Of a DNA stretch of 24,661 bases, positions 1 to 6,128 are shown piece after piece. The stretch is from Clostridium sp. CAG:710. GTDB taxonomy: Bacteria; Bacillota_I; Bacilli_A; RF39; UBA660. The stretch lies in NCBI GenBank assembly GCA_000432595.1, contig HF996845.1, positions 1 to 24,661 of the forward strand, read 5' to 3'. Numbering within the stretch: position 1 is the stretch's first letter; each line of letters begins with the position of its first letter. A program made the translations under genes and the position numbers. The notes under the pieces were generated by a model. The model saw nothing but the letters and a program-made list of their open reading frames with translations. It was not told the origin of the DNA and made no database searches.

Positions 1-96
1 TTTTAGTGTCTACTTTTTATTGACAAGTTCAACAACTTCTATTTCTTTTTCTTTACATTTAAAACGTAAAGAAATATAAAAAAGACATAATTTAAC

Positions 97-125
97 TTGC
101 ACAGAAAGATATAAATTAATATACT
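97..125 (+). promoter_or_regulatory. Probable sigma-A promoter of the first surface-protein gene
   Basis: TTGCAC (97-102) and TATACT (120-125) are separated by 17 bp, giving a start point near 132, about 30 nt upstream of the ATG at 163. An AAAGG ribosome site lies at about 150-154. The rest of 1-162 holds a 9-bp inverted repeat (48-56 with 66-74) without a T-run and no convincing gene. Confidence 0.5.
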
Positions 126-162
126 TAAATTATGATAAGATAGTACAAGAAAGGCTTATATT

Positions 163-1185
163 ATGAAAAAGATATTTAAAATTTTGTTTGGTCTATTAAT
201 GACTATTACATTATTTCTTACTGCAGCTGTAGATGTTAATGCAGAAATTAAACTTGATGAAGAGAAAAAAGAAATAACGTATATAGCTAGTAAAGAATTT
301 TGCGAAGAATGTGAAAATTATACAACATCATATGAGATAAAAGATAATATATTTGAGGTAACATTTAAAGAACCAAAAGAGAGTGAAATATTTTCCGCAC
401 AAGTATTAAATAATTCAATAATCTGGGCTCGTAATAATGCTTTTAATATATTAATGTATAATCCGGATTATAATAAATATGATATTTCAAAAGATGGCCT
501 AGCATTAGAAGTAACTGGAGATGAGAATAACGAGATACCAAAATTACTTAAAATTAATTTATCATATAATGGAAGAGACAAAGAAGAAAGTTGGAACTCA
601 TTAAAAACAGCACTTGTTAAAGGAATAGACATAGGTGGTATTGGTGATACCCCTGGTCAAGATTCAATAATAGTATTTAACTCAGAATTTCAAGAAATAA
701 ACTACCAAGGTACTAAGCTTAAATATGAAATAGAAAATGGTGTAATGACAATTACTCCTAAGTCCAATAAAGAAAAATTAACATTATATATCGCAGAAAA
801 CTTTATCACGCATTATATTATGAAATTAGAACTTGATTACGATACAGTTGATATTTATAATTCAAAAATAAATGATAATGGAATAGAAGCAGAAAAATTA
901 GATGGAGAAACATTAAAAAGTTTAAAATTAAATCTAACAAAAACTGGAAAAGAAGCGACAGAAGTTTTAAAAAGTATAATAGAAGCAATGGAATATATTC
1001 CAGAGGATGATCCAGATACTCCAAATAATGATAATAAGAATAATACAAAGCCAAGTGAAACAAAAGTAAGTGTGAAAAATACTGCAGCTACATATTCGGT
1101 AATAGCAATCACTTGTGGAGTTATATGTGTATTAATTGGTGCTGGTCTAATATTTGTATTAAATTCCAATAAAAAGGAAAAATAA
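163..1185 (+). CDS. Secreted, C-terminally membrane-anchored protein of unknown function
   Basis: I do not recognise a family for this 340-residue protein. Residues 1-28 form a signal peptide: a short Lys-rich start, a hydrophobic core, and a likely cleavage after Asn-Ala. The exported body (about 29-280) is acidic and Asn/Lys-rich, with one close Cys pair near residue 47-50 (CEEC). A Pro/Asp/Asn-rich linker (about 278-302) leads to VKNTAAT at 304-310, a hydrophobic helix of about 21 residues and a basic NKKEK tail. That order is the layout of a sortase-type sorting signal, but the motif is not LPXTG, so it may simply be a single-pass anchor. The gene is monocistronic: it has its own promoter at 97-125 and a strong terminator 15 bp after the stop. 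The protein probably sits on the outer face of the membrane or wall. Confidence 0.8.
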   Translation: MKKIFKILFGLLMTITLFLTAAVDVNAEIKLDEEKKEITYIASKEFCEECENYTTSYEIKDNIFEVTFKEPKESEIFSAQVLNNSIIWARNNAFNILMYNPDYNKYDISKDGLALEVTGDENNEIPKLLKINLSYNGRDKEESWNSLKTALVKGIDIGGIGDTPGQDSIIVFNSEFQEINYQGTKLKYEIENGVMTITPKSNKEKLTLYIAENFITHYIMKLELDYDTVDIYNSKINDNGIEAEKLDGETLKSLKLNLTKTGKEATEVLKSIIEAMEYIPEDDPDTPNNDNKNNTKPSETKVSVKNTAATYSVIAITCGVICVLIGAGLIFVLNSNKKEK

Positions 1186-1200
1186 CACTAAGTTAATTTG

Positions 1201-1230
1201 AGACTGTCAATTTGACAGTCTTTTTTTATT
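1201..1230 (+). terminator. Rho-independent terminator after the first gene
   Basis: A perfect 9-bp stem (1201-1209 with 1213-1221) with a 3-nt loop is followed by a T-rich tract (1221-1234). It separates the first gene from the mraZ promoter, whose -35 begins 25 bp downstream of the stem. Confidence 0.85.
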
Positions 1231-1245
1231 TTTTATAAAAAAATG

Positions 1246-1274
1246 TTTACAAAATATAACTTTGATAGTAATAT
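1246..1274 (+). promoter_or_regulatory. mraZ promoter (division/cell-wall cluster)
   Basis: TTTACA (1246-1251) and TATTAT-type box TAATAT (1269-1274) are separated by exactly 17 bp, with a predicted start near 1281. This puts the three MraZ boxes (1284-1308) immediately downstream of the start point, where bound MraZ would block initiation or early elongation. Confidence 0.7.
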
Positions 1275-1283
1275 TAGGGTAGC

Positions 1284-1308
1284 AGTGGACGAAAGTGGTG
1301 AAAAGTGG
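1284..1308 (+). promoter_or_regulatory. MraZ operator: three AGTGG boxes, 10 bp apart
   Basis: AGTGG occurs at 1284-1288, 1294-1298 and 1304-1308, one helical turn apart; the last two are preceded by AA, as in the AAAGTGG form known from Mollicutes. MraZ is known to bind tandem TGGG/AGTG-type boxes upstream of its own gene and repress the cluster. The third box runs into the G-rich stretch that must serve as the mraZ ribosome site, so binding could also hide the promoter-proximal leader. Confidence 0.8.
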
Positions 1309-1317
1309 GGGATTAAT

Positions 1318-1761
1318 ATGTTGATGGGAGAATATAACCATACAATTGATGACAAGGGTAGAATTATAATACCCGCAAAGTTTAGAGAAGAACTAGGACG
1401 TGCATTTATCATAACCCGCGGCCTAGAACAGTGCCTATTTGTATATCCTAAACCTCACTGGGATAAAATAGTAAATAAATTAAATCAACTACCTTTCACA
1501 AAGAAAGATGCACGTAGTTTTATGCGCTTCTTTCTCTCTGGCGCTACTGCAATGGAATTTGACAAACAAGGTCGAATCAATATTACCTCTCCATTGATTT
1601 CTTACGCCGGCTTAGAAAAGAATTGCGTTATAGTCGGCGTGGGAGATCGACTTGAAATATGGTCAGAAGAGAACTGGAACAAATTCTATAATACTAATAA
1701 GGAAGACCTATCAGACATTGCAGAAAATTTATTTGATTCAAATTGGGTAGATGGTGATTAA
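1318..1761 (+). CDS. mraZ: Transcriptional regulator MraZ
   Basis: MraZ is a ring-forming DNA-binding protein that represses the division and cell-wall (dcw) cluster it heads. The product is 147 residues, the usual size. It carries two SpoVT-AbrB-like half-domains, each with the signature Asp-x-x-Gly-Arg: DDKGR in the first and DKQGR in the second. The stretch KKDARSFMRFF before the second half is also typical. I chose ATG 1318 (MLMGEYNH) because family members start at this point (MFMGEY in Bacillus). An in-frame ATG at 1243 exists, but the 25 codons from there would translate the promoter and operator, not conserved protein. The gene abuts rsmH, with the stop codon ending one base before the next start, so the two are probably translationally coupled. 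Autoregulation through the boxes at 1284-1308 is expected. Confidence 0.95.
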   Translation: MLMGEYNHTIDDKGRIIIPAKFREELGRAFIITRGLEQCLFVYPKPHWDKIVNKLNQLPFTKKDARSFMRFFLSGATAMEFDKQGRINITSPLISYAGLEKNCVIVGVGDRLEIWSEENWNKFYNTNKEDLSDIAENLFDSNWVDGD

Positions 1762-1762
1762 T

Positions 1763-2686
1763 ATGCATATAAGTGTTTTGTTACAAGAGTCTATAGCCGC
1801 ACTTAATTTGAAAGAAGACGGTATCTACGTAGACGCTACATTAGGTTATGCTGGACATTCCAGCGAAATATTAAAGCGAGTAAGAAGGGGTTGTCTTTTT
1901 GCCTTTGATCAAGATAGTGAAGCAATTAATTTTAGTAAAAACAAACTATCTAGTATCGGAAACAATTATGAAATTATAAAAAGTAATTTTTGTAATTTAA
2001 AAGAAGAATTAAAAAAACGAAATGTAACTAAAGTAGATGGAATATTATTTGATCTTGGAGTATCAAGTCCTCAATTAGATGAAAAAGAGCGAGGATTTAG
2101 TTATCACTTGGATGCAAGATTAGATATGAGAATGAATACAGAACAAGAATTATCTGCATATGAAGTCGTAAATTCCTATGATGAAGCAAAATTAGCTAAG
2201 ATATTTTTTGAATATGGAGAAGAAAAGTATTCAAAAAGTATAGCACGTGCAATTGTAAAAGCAAGAGCGGAAAAGAAAATTGAAACTACATTAGAATTAG
2301 TTGAAATAATTAAATCTGCTATGCCAGAAAAAGCAAAAAGAGATAAACATCCAGCACGCAAAGTATTTCAAGCAATAAGAATAGAAGTAAATAATGAATT
2401 AGAAGTATTAAAACAAGCTCTAAATCAAGCATTGGATATAGTTGATGTAGGTGGAAGAGTAGTGGTAATAACATTCCATTCATTAGAAGATAGAATTGTA
2501 AAAAACATATTCAAGGAGAAAACAAAAATTGATTCAAGAGTAAAAGGCCTACCTAATATACCAGATGAATATTTACCAGATTTTAGGCTAGTAAATAATA
2601 AAGCAATTGTTCCTAGTTTAGAAGAACTAGAAAACAATAACAGAGCTAGATCATCTAAACTAAGAGTAATAGAAAGAATAAAATAA
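1763..2686 (+). CDS. rsmH: 16S rRNA (cytosine-1402-N4)-methyltransferase RsmH
   Basis: RsmH uses S-adenosylmethionine to N4-methylate C1402 in the 16S rRNA P site. The 307-residue product matches the family length and shows its signatures in order: start MHISVLLQE, SAM-binding DATLGYAGHS (about 24-33), FDLGVSSPQLDEKERGFSY (about 95-113) with LDMRM, then RKVFQAIRIEVNNEL and ITFHSLEDRIVK. I chose ATG 1763, preceded by GGTGAT at a 4-nt distance. ATG 1751 is in frame and would add four residues but overlaps the end of mraZ and has no better ribosome site. It is second in the mraZ-rsmH-ftsL-pbp operon, the classic dcw start; the old name is mraW. Confidence 0.96.
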   Translation: MHISVLLQESIAALNLKEDGIYVDATLGYAGHSSEILKRVRRGCLFAFDQDSEAINFSKNKLSSIGNNYEIIKSNFCNLKEELKKRNVTKVDGILFDLGVSSPQLDEKERGFSYHLDARLDMRMNTEQELSAYEVVNSYDEAKLAKIFFEYGEEKYSKSIARAIVKARAEKKIETTLELVEIIKSAMPEKAKRDKHPARKVFQAIRIEVNNELEVLKQALNQALDIVDVGGRVVVITFHSLEDRIVKNIFKEKTKIDSRVKGLPNIPDEYLPDFRLVNNKAIVPSLEELENNNRARSSKLRVIERIK

Positions 2687-2705
2687 GGTAGTGAAAGGGG
2701 AAAAT

Positions 2706-3011
2706 ATGAAAAAGAAAAAGCTTTTAAAGAAAAAAGTTAAAATGGGCAAGTTTGAAAAGTTAATTTATACATTCACTTTTGTTTTAGTGCTTGCTTCACC
2801 ATTTGTAATTGTATTTTCTCAAGCAACACTATCAAAAATCAATTATGAAGTAGAAAAATCAAAAAAAGAATTAACTAAGCAAGAAAAGAAAAATGAAAGT
2901 TTAGTAATGAAAATAAATGAACTTGCCTCTCTTGATAAGATACAAGAGGTTGCAGATTCTAAAGGTTTGAGTTATAATAATGATAACATCAAAACTATTG
3001 GTGATGAATAA
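2706..3011 (+). CDS. ftsL: Cell division protein FtsL
   Basis: A 101-residue bitopic membrane protein: a very basic cytoplasmic N-terminus (about 1-20), one transmembrane helix (about 25-45) and an extracellular coiled-coil rich in Lys/Glu (about 50-85). Sequence is poorly conserved in FtsL proteins, so the call rests on topology, size and position between rsmH and a class B PBP, where ftsL always lies. FtsL pairs with FtsB/DivIC in the divisome that activates septal synthesis. I chose ATG 2706 because AAAGGGG ends 5 nt upstream. A GTG at 2691 is in frame but poorly placed for a ribosome site. It ends 11 bp before the PBP start. Confidence 0.85.
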   Translation: MKKKKLLKKKVKMGKFEKLIYTFTFVLVLASPFVIVFSQATLSKINYEVEKSKKELTKQEKKNESLVMKINELASLDKIQEVADSKGLSYNNDNIKTIGDE

Positions 3012-3022
3012 AGGAGTCATGT

Positions 3023-5173
3023 ATGAAAAAGAAAAGTACTAATACAATAAAGTTAAATGCTTTCGTTATATTAGGCACTATTCTTTTTTTTATTGTAATA
3101 ATTGCAAGAATAAGTTATTTATCACTATCTAAAAATATAGATGGAATTAATCTACAAGAATTTGCTAAAAAAAGAACAACAAAAACAGATGTATTGTACG
3201 CTAAACGTGGTTCAATTTATGATGTAAATGAAAATGTGCTTGCACAAAATGTTTCATCATATACAGTAATTGCATATCTTGATCCATCTAGAACAACTAA
3301 CCCAGAGAATCCAAAACATGTTGTTGATAAAGAATATACTGCAAAGAAGTTATCAGAAATATTAGATATGGACTATGATAAAACATTAGCATATCTTTCA
3401 AAAGAAAATATATATCAAACTGAACTTGGTAATAAAGCAAAGGGAATAAGTGAATTAACAAAGGAAAAAATAGAAGAGCTAAAACTTCCTGGAATAGATT
3501 TTATTGAAACACAAAAAAGAAATTATCCATATGGAAGATTCTTATCTTATACACTTGGATATGCAAAACTTAGAACTGAAGAAAATGAAAATGGTAAACC
3601 AGAAGAAAAAATAGTAGGAGAACTAGGAATAGAAGCTAAGTTTGATAAAGAATTAAGTGGTACTGATGGATATAATTATTATCAGAAGGATAGAAATGGA
3701 TATAAAATAGCAGGAACAAAAGAATTAACTGAACCTGCTAAAGATGGAAATAATATATATTTAACAATAGATGCAAGTATCCAATTATTTGTAGAACAAG
3801 CAATATCTAAAGCATTAGACAAATATGATGCAGACTGGATGACAATAATGGTTGCTAATGCTAAAACAGGGGCTATACTAGCTTCTTCTACATATCCAAC
3901 ATTTGACCCTAATTTAAGAGATATGACAAATTACTTAGACTATAACATATCATATGCATATGAACCTGGTAGTACTATGAAAATATTCTCTTATATGGCA
4001 ACTATGGAAAATGGAGAGTATAATGGAAGCGAAAAATATACATCAGGTGTATATAAAACAAAAGATGGTACAGAAATAGGTGACTGGTTGAGAAGTGGTT
4101 GGGGTAAAATAACTTATGATCAAGGATTTGCACTTTCTAGTAATGTTGGTGTAATTAATTTAATAAATAAGCATTTAAATGGAAATCTACTTATGGATTA
4201 TTACAAAAAACTTGGATTTGGTTCTAAAACAAATATTGAATTAGCAAACGAAGTAAGTGGTAAATTAGCATTCAAATATGAAACAGAAGTATTTAATGCA
4301 GGATTTGGACAAGGAATTACAACAACACCTATTCAAAATATAAAAGCATTAACATCAATATCTAATAATGGTACCTTATTACAACCATATATAATTGATA
4401 AAATAGTAGATCAAAATACTGGAAAAGTTATATATAAAGGTAAAAAGAAAGAATTAGAAAAAGTTGCCTCTACTGAGACAGTATCAAAAATAAAAGATTT
4501 GATGGAAAGTGTAATAAATGGTAATAGTAGAACCTCAACTGGATATTACTATTATATGGATGGATATGATATAATCGCAAAAACTGGTACTGCACAAGTT
4601 GCTAGGGAATCAGGAAAAGGATACTACAATAATCAAGTAATAAGAGGATTTGCTGGTATGTTTCCAAAAGATAATCCAGAAGTAATAATGTATGTTGCTG
4701 CTAAAAACCCTAGTAGTACTAAATTAATGTCAGAAGTTGTAAAAGAAATAGTTAAAAATACAAGTAATTATTTAGGAATATATAATGGTAAGAAAGAAGA
4801 AAATAAAAACCTAACTAAGTATACATTAGATTCATATATAAATAATAATGTTGATACAGTAAAAGATACTCTTACTAAAAATAAAATAAATGTAGTAGTA
4901 ATAGGAAATGGAAATAGAATAACCATTCAATATCCAAAAGCAGGTGCAACTGCCTCAGAAATAGATAAGGTATTCTTAGTAACTAATTCTAATACTGATA
5001 TTATGCCAGATATAACAGGTTATAGTAAAAGTGAAGTAATTATATTACAAAAACTTCTTAATATAAAAGTAGAATTTAGTGGAACTGGTTACGTATATGA
5101 GCAAAGTATAAAAGCAGGAGATAAATTTAAACCAGGTGAAACTATAAAAGTTAGATTAAAAGAAAAAAAGTAA
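3023..5173 (+). CDS. Class B penicillin-binding protein with C-terminal PASTA domains (PBP2B/FtsI type)
   Basis: A peptidoglycan transpeptidase for septal wall cross-linking, anchored by one N-terminal helix (about 11-34) with the catalytic part outside. A PBP dimerisation domain (about 55-210, including RGSIYD) is followed by the transpeptidase domain with all three active-site motifs: SxxK with nucleophile S317 and K320 (PGSTMK), SSN at 372-374, and KTG at 520-522. The C-terminus holds one clear PASTA domain (about 653-716, MPDITGYSKSEV) and a weaker one before it (about 595-650). The 716-residue length is usual for PBP2B or SpoVD. Genomic position next to ftsL favours the division PBP (ftsI/pbpB) over a sporulation SpoVD. 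The start ATG 3023 follows AAAGGAG by about 7 nt. It is the last gene of the cluster; mraY, murD, ftsW and others do not follow. Confidence 0.93.
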   Translation: MKKKSTNTIKLNAFVILGTILFFIVIIARISYLSLSKNIDGINLQEFAKKRTTKTDVLYAKRGSIYDVNENVLAQNVSSYTVIAYLDPSRTTNPENPKHVVDKEYTAKKLSEILDMDYDKTLAYLSKENIYQTELGNKAKGISELTKEKIEELKLPGIDFIETQKRNYPYGRFLSYTLGYAKLRTEENENGKPEEKIVGELGIEAKFDKELSGTDGYNYYQKDRNGYKIAGTKELTEPAKDGNNIYLTIDASIQLFVEQAISKALDKYDADWMTIMVANAKTGAILASSTYPTFDPNLRDMTNYLDYNISYAYEPGSTMKIFSYMATMENGEYNGSEKYTSGVYKTKDGTEIGDWLRSGWGKITYDQGFALSSNVGVINLINKHLNGNLLMDYYKKLGFGSKTNIELANEVSGKLAFKYETEVFNAGFGQGITTTPIQNIKALTSISNNGTLLQPYIIDKIVDQNTGKVIYKGKKKELEKVASTETVSKIKDLMESVINGNSRTSTGYYYYMDGYDIIAKTGTAQVARESGKGYYNNQVIRGFAGMFPKDNPEVIMYVAAKNPSSTKLMSEVVKEIVKNTSNYLGIYNGKKEENKNLTKYTLDSYINNNVDTVKDTLTKNKINVVVIGNGNRITIQYPKAGATASEIDKVFLVTNSNTDIMPDITGYSKSEVIILQKLLNIKVEFSGTGYVYEQSIKAGDKFKPGETIKVRLKEKK

Positions 5174-5200
5174 GTTTGTGTAATTTGCAAACTTACTTTT
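5166..5200. terminator. Bidirectional terminator between pbp and def
   Basis: A perfect 9-bp stem (5170-5178 with 5188-5196), flanked by an A-run on the left and a T-run on the right, works in both directions. The stem includes the pbp stop codon and the T-run reaches the def stop, so the convergent genes share one compact terminator. Confidence 0.85.
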
Positions 5201-5747
5201 ATATTGCTCTATATTTATTAGCATCCTTAAAAGGATTATTTTTATCTATATGATCTATAAATAATATTCCATTTAAATGATCTATTTCATGTTGAAAGGC
5301 AATTGCTAAATCCTCTCTAAGTCGAAGTTTAATTTTATTTCCCTTTGTATCATATCCTTCAACTGTAATCCTAGCAAATCTTGGAACAATTCCTTCAGTA
5401 GGACGGTTAATACTTAAACAACCTTCGCCATCTTCAACATATATTTTTTCAGTAGAAGTTGATGTTATTTTAGGATTAATAACAACATAAACATCAAATT
5501 CTCCCTCATCTTTTTCGTATACAACAGTAAAGAATCTTTTTAGTATACCAATTTGTACAGCGGCCATACCCATACCAGGTCTTAAGTTATACTTTTCAGC
5601 TATTTCTTCAATTTGACTATTTTTTAAATATTCAATCATTTTATCAATCGCAACAAGATCGTCTTGTTCCATAGGAAATGTAACTTCTTTACTAGTTTGT
5701 CTTAATAATTTATTTTTTTCATCTAAAATGTCTTTATTTCTTAACAT
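5199..5747 (-). CDS. def: Peptide deformylase
   Basis: Removes the formyl group from the N-terminal Met of new proteins in the cytoplasm, a metal-dependent hydrolase. The 182-residue product has the three deformylase motifs in order: GMGMAAVQIG (about 58-67, GxGxAAxQ), EGCLS with metal ligand C110, and QHEIDHLNG with H153, E154 and H157. The insertion between motifs and the length of about 180 match the type 2 deformylases of Gram-positive bacteria. Its ATG follows GGAAGTGAT. It is transcribed alone from the extended -10 promoter at 5771-5799, against the pbp cluster. There is no fmt gene in view. Confidence 0.95.
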   Translation of the reverse strand: MLRNKDILDEKNKLLRQTSKEVTFPMEQDDLVAIDKMIEYLKNSQIEEIAEKYNLRPGMGMAAVQIGILKRFFTVVYEKDEGEFDVYVVINPKITSTSTEKIYVEDGEGCLSINRPTEGIVPRFARITVEGYDTKGNKIKLRLREDLAIAFQHEIDHLNGILFIDHIDKNNPFKDANKYRAI

Positions 5748-5770
5748 ATATAATCACTTCCAACATGGGT

Positions 5771-5799
5771 ATTATAACACAAAGATGTATTTTTGCAAA
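5771..5799 (-). promoter_or_regulatory. def promoter with extended -10
   Basis: On the minus strand TTTGCA (5799-5794) lies 17 bp from TATAAT (5776-5771), and TG stands one base upstream of the -10. The -35 overlaps the T-tract of the terminator of the small upstream gene, so the layout is very compact. Confidence 0.75.
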
Positions 5800-5829
5800 G
5801 AAAAAGAGCTAACACTCTTTTAGCTCTTT
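5797..5829 (-). terminator. Terminator of the small YjcZ-like gene
   Basis: A perfect 10-bp stem (5829-5820 with 5812-5803, minus strand) with a 7-nt loop is followed by a T-rich tract. It starts one base after the stop codon of the small ORF at 5831-5995, which supports that ORF being a real transcription unit. Confidence 0.8.
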
Positions 5830-5830
5830 G

Positions 5831-5995
5831 TTAGTGAGACCATCTAGAACCAATTACAATTACTAATAGGATAAATAATACTAATATAATTGCATATGAA
5901 GAAGTATTATTTCCATAATAAGGATAAGCTGGATAGCCATATGAAGGATAACCAGTGTTTTGGCAACATGAACTGCCTCCACCGTAATAATACAT
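5831..5995 (-). CDS. Small Gly/Tyr-rich membrane peptide, YjcZ-like
   Basis: A 54-residue protein. Residues 1-33 are rich in Tyr, Gly, Pro and Ser, with adjacent Cys at 10-11. Residues 34-49 form one transmembrane helix (AIILVLFILLVIVIG), followed by a short SRWSH tail. Glycine/tyrosine-rich start plus a VLFILLVIV helix is the look of YjcZ-family peptides, which Bacillus annotates as sporulation-associated; the likeness is by eye. The start is well supported: a full AGGAGG lies 7 nt upstream of ATG 5995. An earlier in-frame ATG at 6001 overlaps that ribosome site. It has its own terminator right after the stop and is divergent from the first pilin-like gene. Function is unknown; expression at or near the membrane is the safe inference. 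Confidence 0.8.
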   Translation of the reverse strand: MYYYGGGSSCCQNTGYPSYGYPAYPYYGNNTSSYAIILVLFILLVIVIGSRWSH

Positions 5996-6074
5996 AAACA
6001 TTCCTCCTTTTTTACGTTTTCTAATATAGTTTATTAGTAAAATAAAAAAATGCTACTATATATGACCTGAATGC

Positions 6075-6103
6075 TTGAAAAAAGCTAGTGAATTTGTTAC
6101 AAT
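6075..6103 (+). promoter_or_regulatory. Promoter of the first pilin-like gene
   Basis: TTGAAA (6075-6080), 17-bp spacer and TACAAT (6098-6103), with TG one base upstream of the -10. The ATG at 6129 is preceded by AGGGAGGAT. The same intergenic region holds an inverted repeat CTAATA/TATTAG (6021-6037) between this promoter and the divergent small gene. Confidence 0.75.
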
Positions 6104-6128
6104 AAATTAAATAGTAGGGAGGATAGTT

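Noticed and set aside
48..74. Inverted repeat TTTCTTTAC/GTAAAGAAA as terminator
   Set aside because: No T-run follows on either strand, so it does not meet the pattern of an intrinsic terminator.
1..100. Possible C-terminal end of a minus-strand gene (stop at about 10-12)
   Set aside because: An open frame of about 30 codons ends in TAG but shows no start, no ribosome site and no recognisable protein; chance is enough in such AT-rich DNA.
1243..1317. N-terminal extension of mraZ from ATG 1243
   Set aside because: It would translate the promoter -10 and the three MraZ boxes, has no ribosome site, and MraZ proteins start at the M-x-M-G-E-Y position (1318).
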